From assembly GCF_001011035.1 (NCBI RefSeq), contig NZ_CP011492.1:7975334-8039333 (forward strand): a stretch of 64,000 nucleotides of DNA, in the 5' to 3' direction. Positions 63,803 through 64,000 of this stretch are shown piece after piece. Both the position numbers and the translations under genes were made by a program. The notes beneath the pieces were generated by a model that saw only the letters and a program-made list of their open reading frames with translations, was not told the DNA's origin and ran no database searches. This DNA comes from Streptomyces sp. CNQ-509. Lineage in GTDB: Bacteria > Actinomycetota > Actinomycetes > Streptomycetales > Streptomycetaceae. The first letter of the stretch is position 1; each line of letters begins with the position of its first letter.

Positions 63803-64000
63803 GGAGTTCGCGGAGCGGACTCCGCTAAGAGAGACCGCGGAGCGGGATCTCGTTCTGCTCGATGCGCGGAGCGCACCGAGCCTCGGCCGCGAAGCGGCCG
63901 GCCCTGGGTTACGGAGTAACCCAGGGCCGGCGATGCGGAGCATCGCGCCATCATCCGTCGCGTAGCGACGGGCGTCGTCTTCGCGGAGCGAAGCGCGCGC
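63803..64000. repeat. Linear-replicon telomere: array of eight hairpins
   Basis: Eight hairpins with three-base loops: stems at 63803-63823, 63831-63851, 63863-63875, 63884-63900, 63897-63931 (16 bp), 63930-63946, 63955-63971 and 63979-63993. Loops are GGA, GAA or GTA, and every loop with its closing pair reads C-GNA-G on the + strand, the YGNAR pattern of Streptomyces 3' overhangs. The last base is probably at or close to the physical end. The terminal sequence differs from the archetypal CCCGCGGAGCGGG. Confidence 0.85.

Overview
The window has very high GC, third-position GC-biased codons, GTG and TTG starts, twin-arginine and lipoprotein exports, a CebR box and secreted streptogrisin-type proteases. 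This points to a Streptomyces. The last ~200 bases (63803-64000) are a run of eight hairpins. On the + strand their three-base loops all fit C-GNA-G, the pattern of Streptomyces telomeres. The window therefore appears to be the right-hand end of a linear replicon (chromosome arm or linear plasmid). A helicase of the telomere-proximal TtrA type is the last gene.

Left part (1-12600), secreted hydrolases and sugar uptake. It holds a sugar ABC binding lipoprotein, a divergent LacI regulator and a PL8 polysaccharide lyase. The regulator gene is bracketed by two identical AAACCGGTTT operators. Then come a broken GH15-like gene, a sugar O-acetyltransferase, an M23 peptidase, a streptogrisin-like protease and a GH12 cellulase under a perfect CebR box. 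This part ends at a scar joining the front halves of a secreted HNH nuclease gene and a GntR gene.

Middle-left (12770-25733), amino-acid catabolism and transport. A minus-strand set (HAD type II hydrolase, class III aminotransferase, FAD/Fe-S oxidoreductase, semialdehyde dehydrogenase, remnant GntR) lies divergent to a complete Liv-type ABC importer (livK-H-M-G-F). The aminotransferase-to-GntR genes are tightly packed; the HAD gene is separated from them by 95 bases. A MarR gene with a near-leaderless promoter and its coupled partner follow.

Middle (26000-34400), decayed mobile DNA. It contains Tn3 and IS transposase fragments, a PucR regulator, a secreted phospholipase-D-like protein, an IS982-type element with a dinucleotide frameshift, tandem 12-bp repeats and a degenerate MobF relaxase without its helicase half.

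34500-44266 is an intact glycan-use operon: IclR regulator, FAD oxidoreductase, sugar ABC importer, a secreted toroid protein that may be a lyase, and a GH78 rhamnosidase.

44300-64000 is the terminal accessory zone. It has two copies (one truncated) of an IS5-type element carrying a convergent coiled-coil/winged-helix accessory gene, whose upstream region also occurs at 10.8 kb. It also has an ABC-three-component (Lamassu-like) defence operon whose first gene is cut by an IS1380 scar, a SMI1/KNR4 protein, and a sigma-factor operon with a palindromic upstream site. After these come a STAND/TPR gene split by an IS630 element and missing its P-loop, a protein with a HEPN-like motif, small unknown genes, the helicase and the telomere. 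Many genes carry single-base losses in C-runs or Trp-to-stop changes, so this is either a decaying chromosome end or a sequence with residual indel errors.
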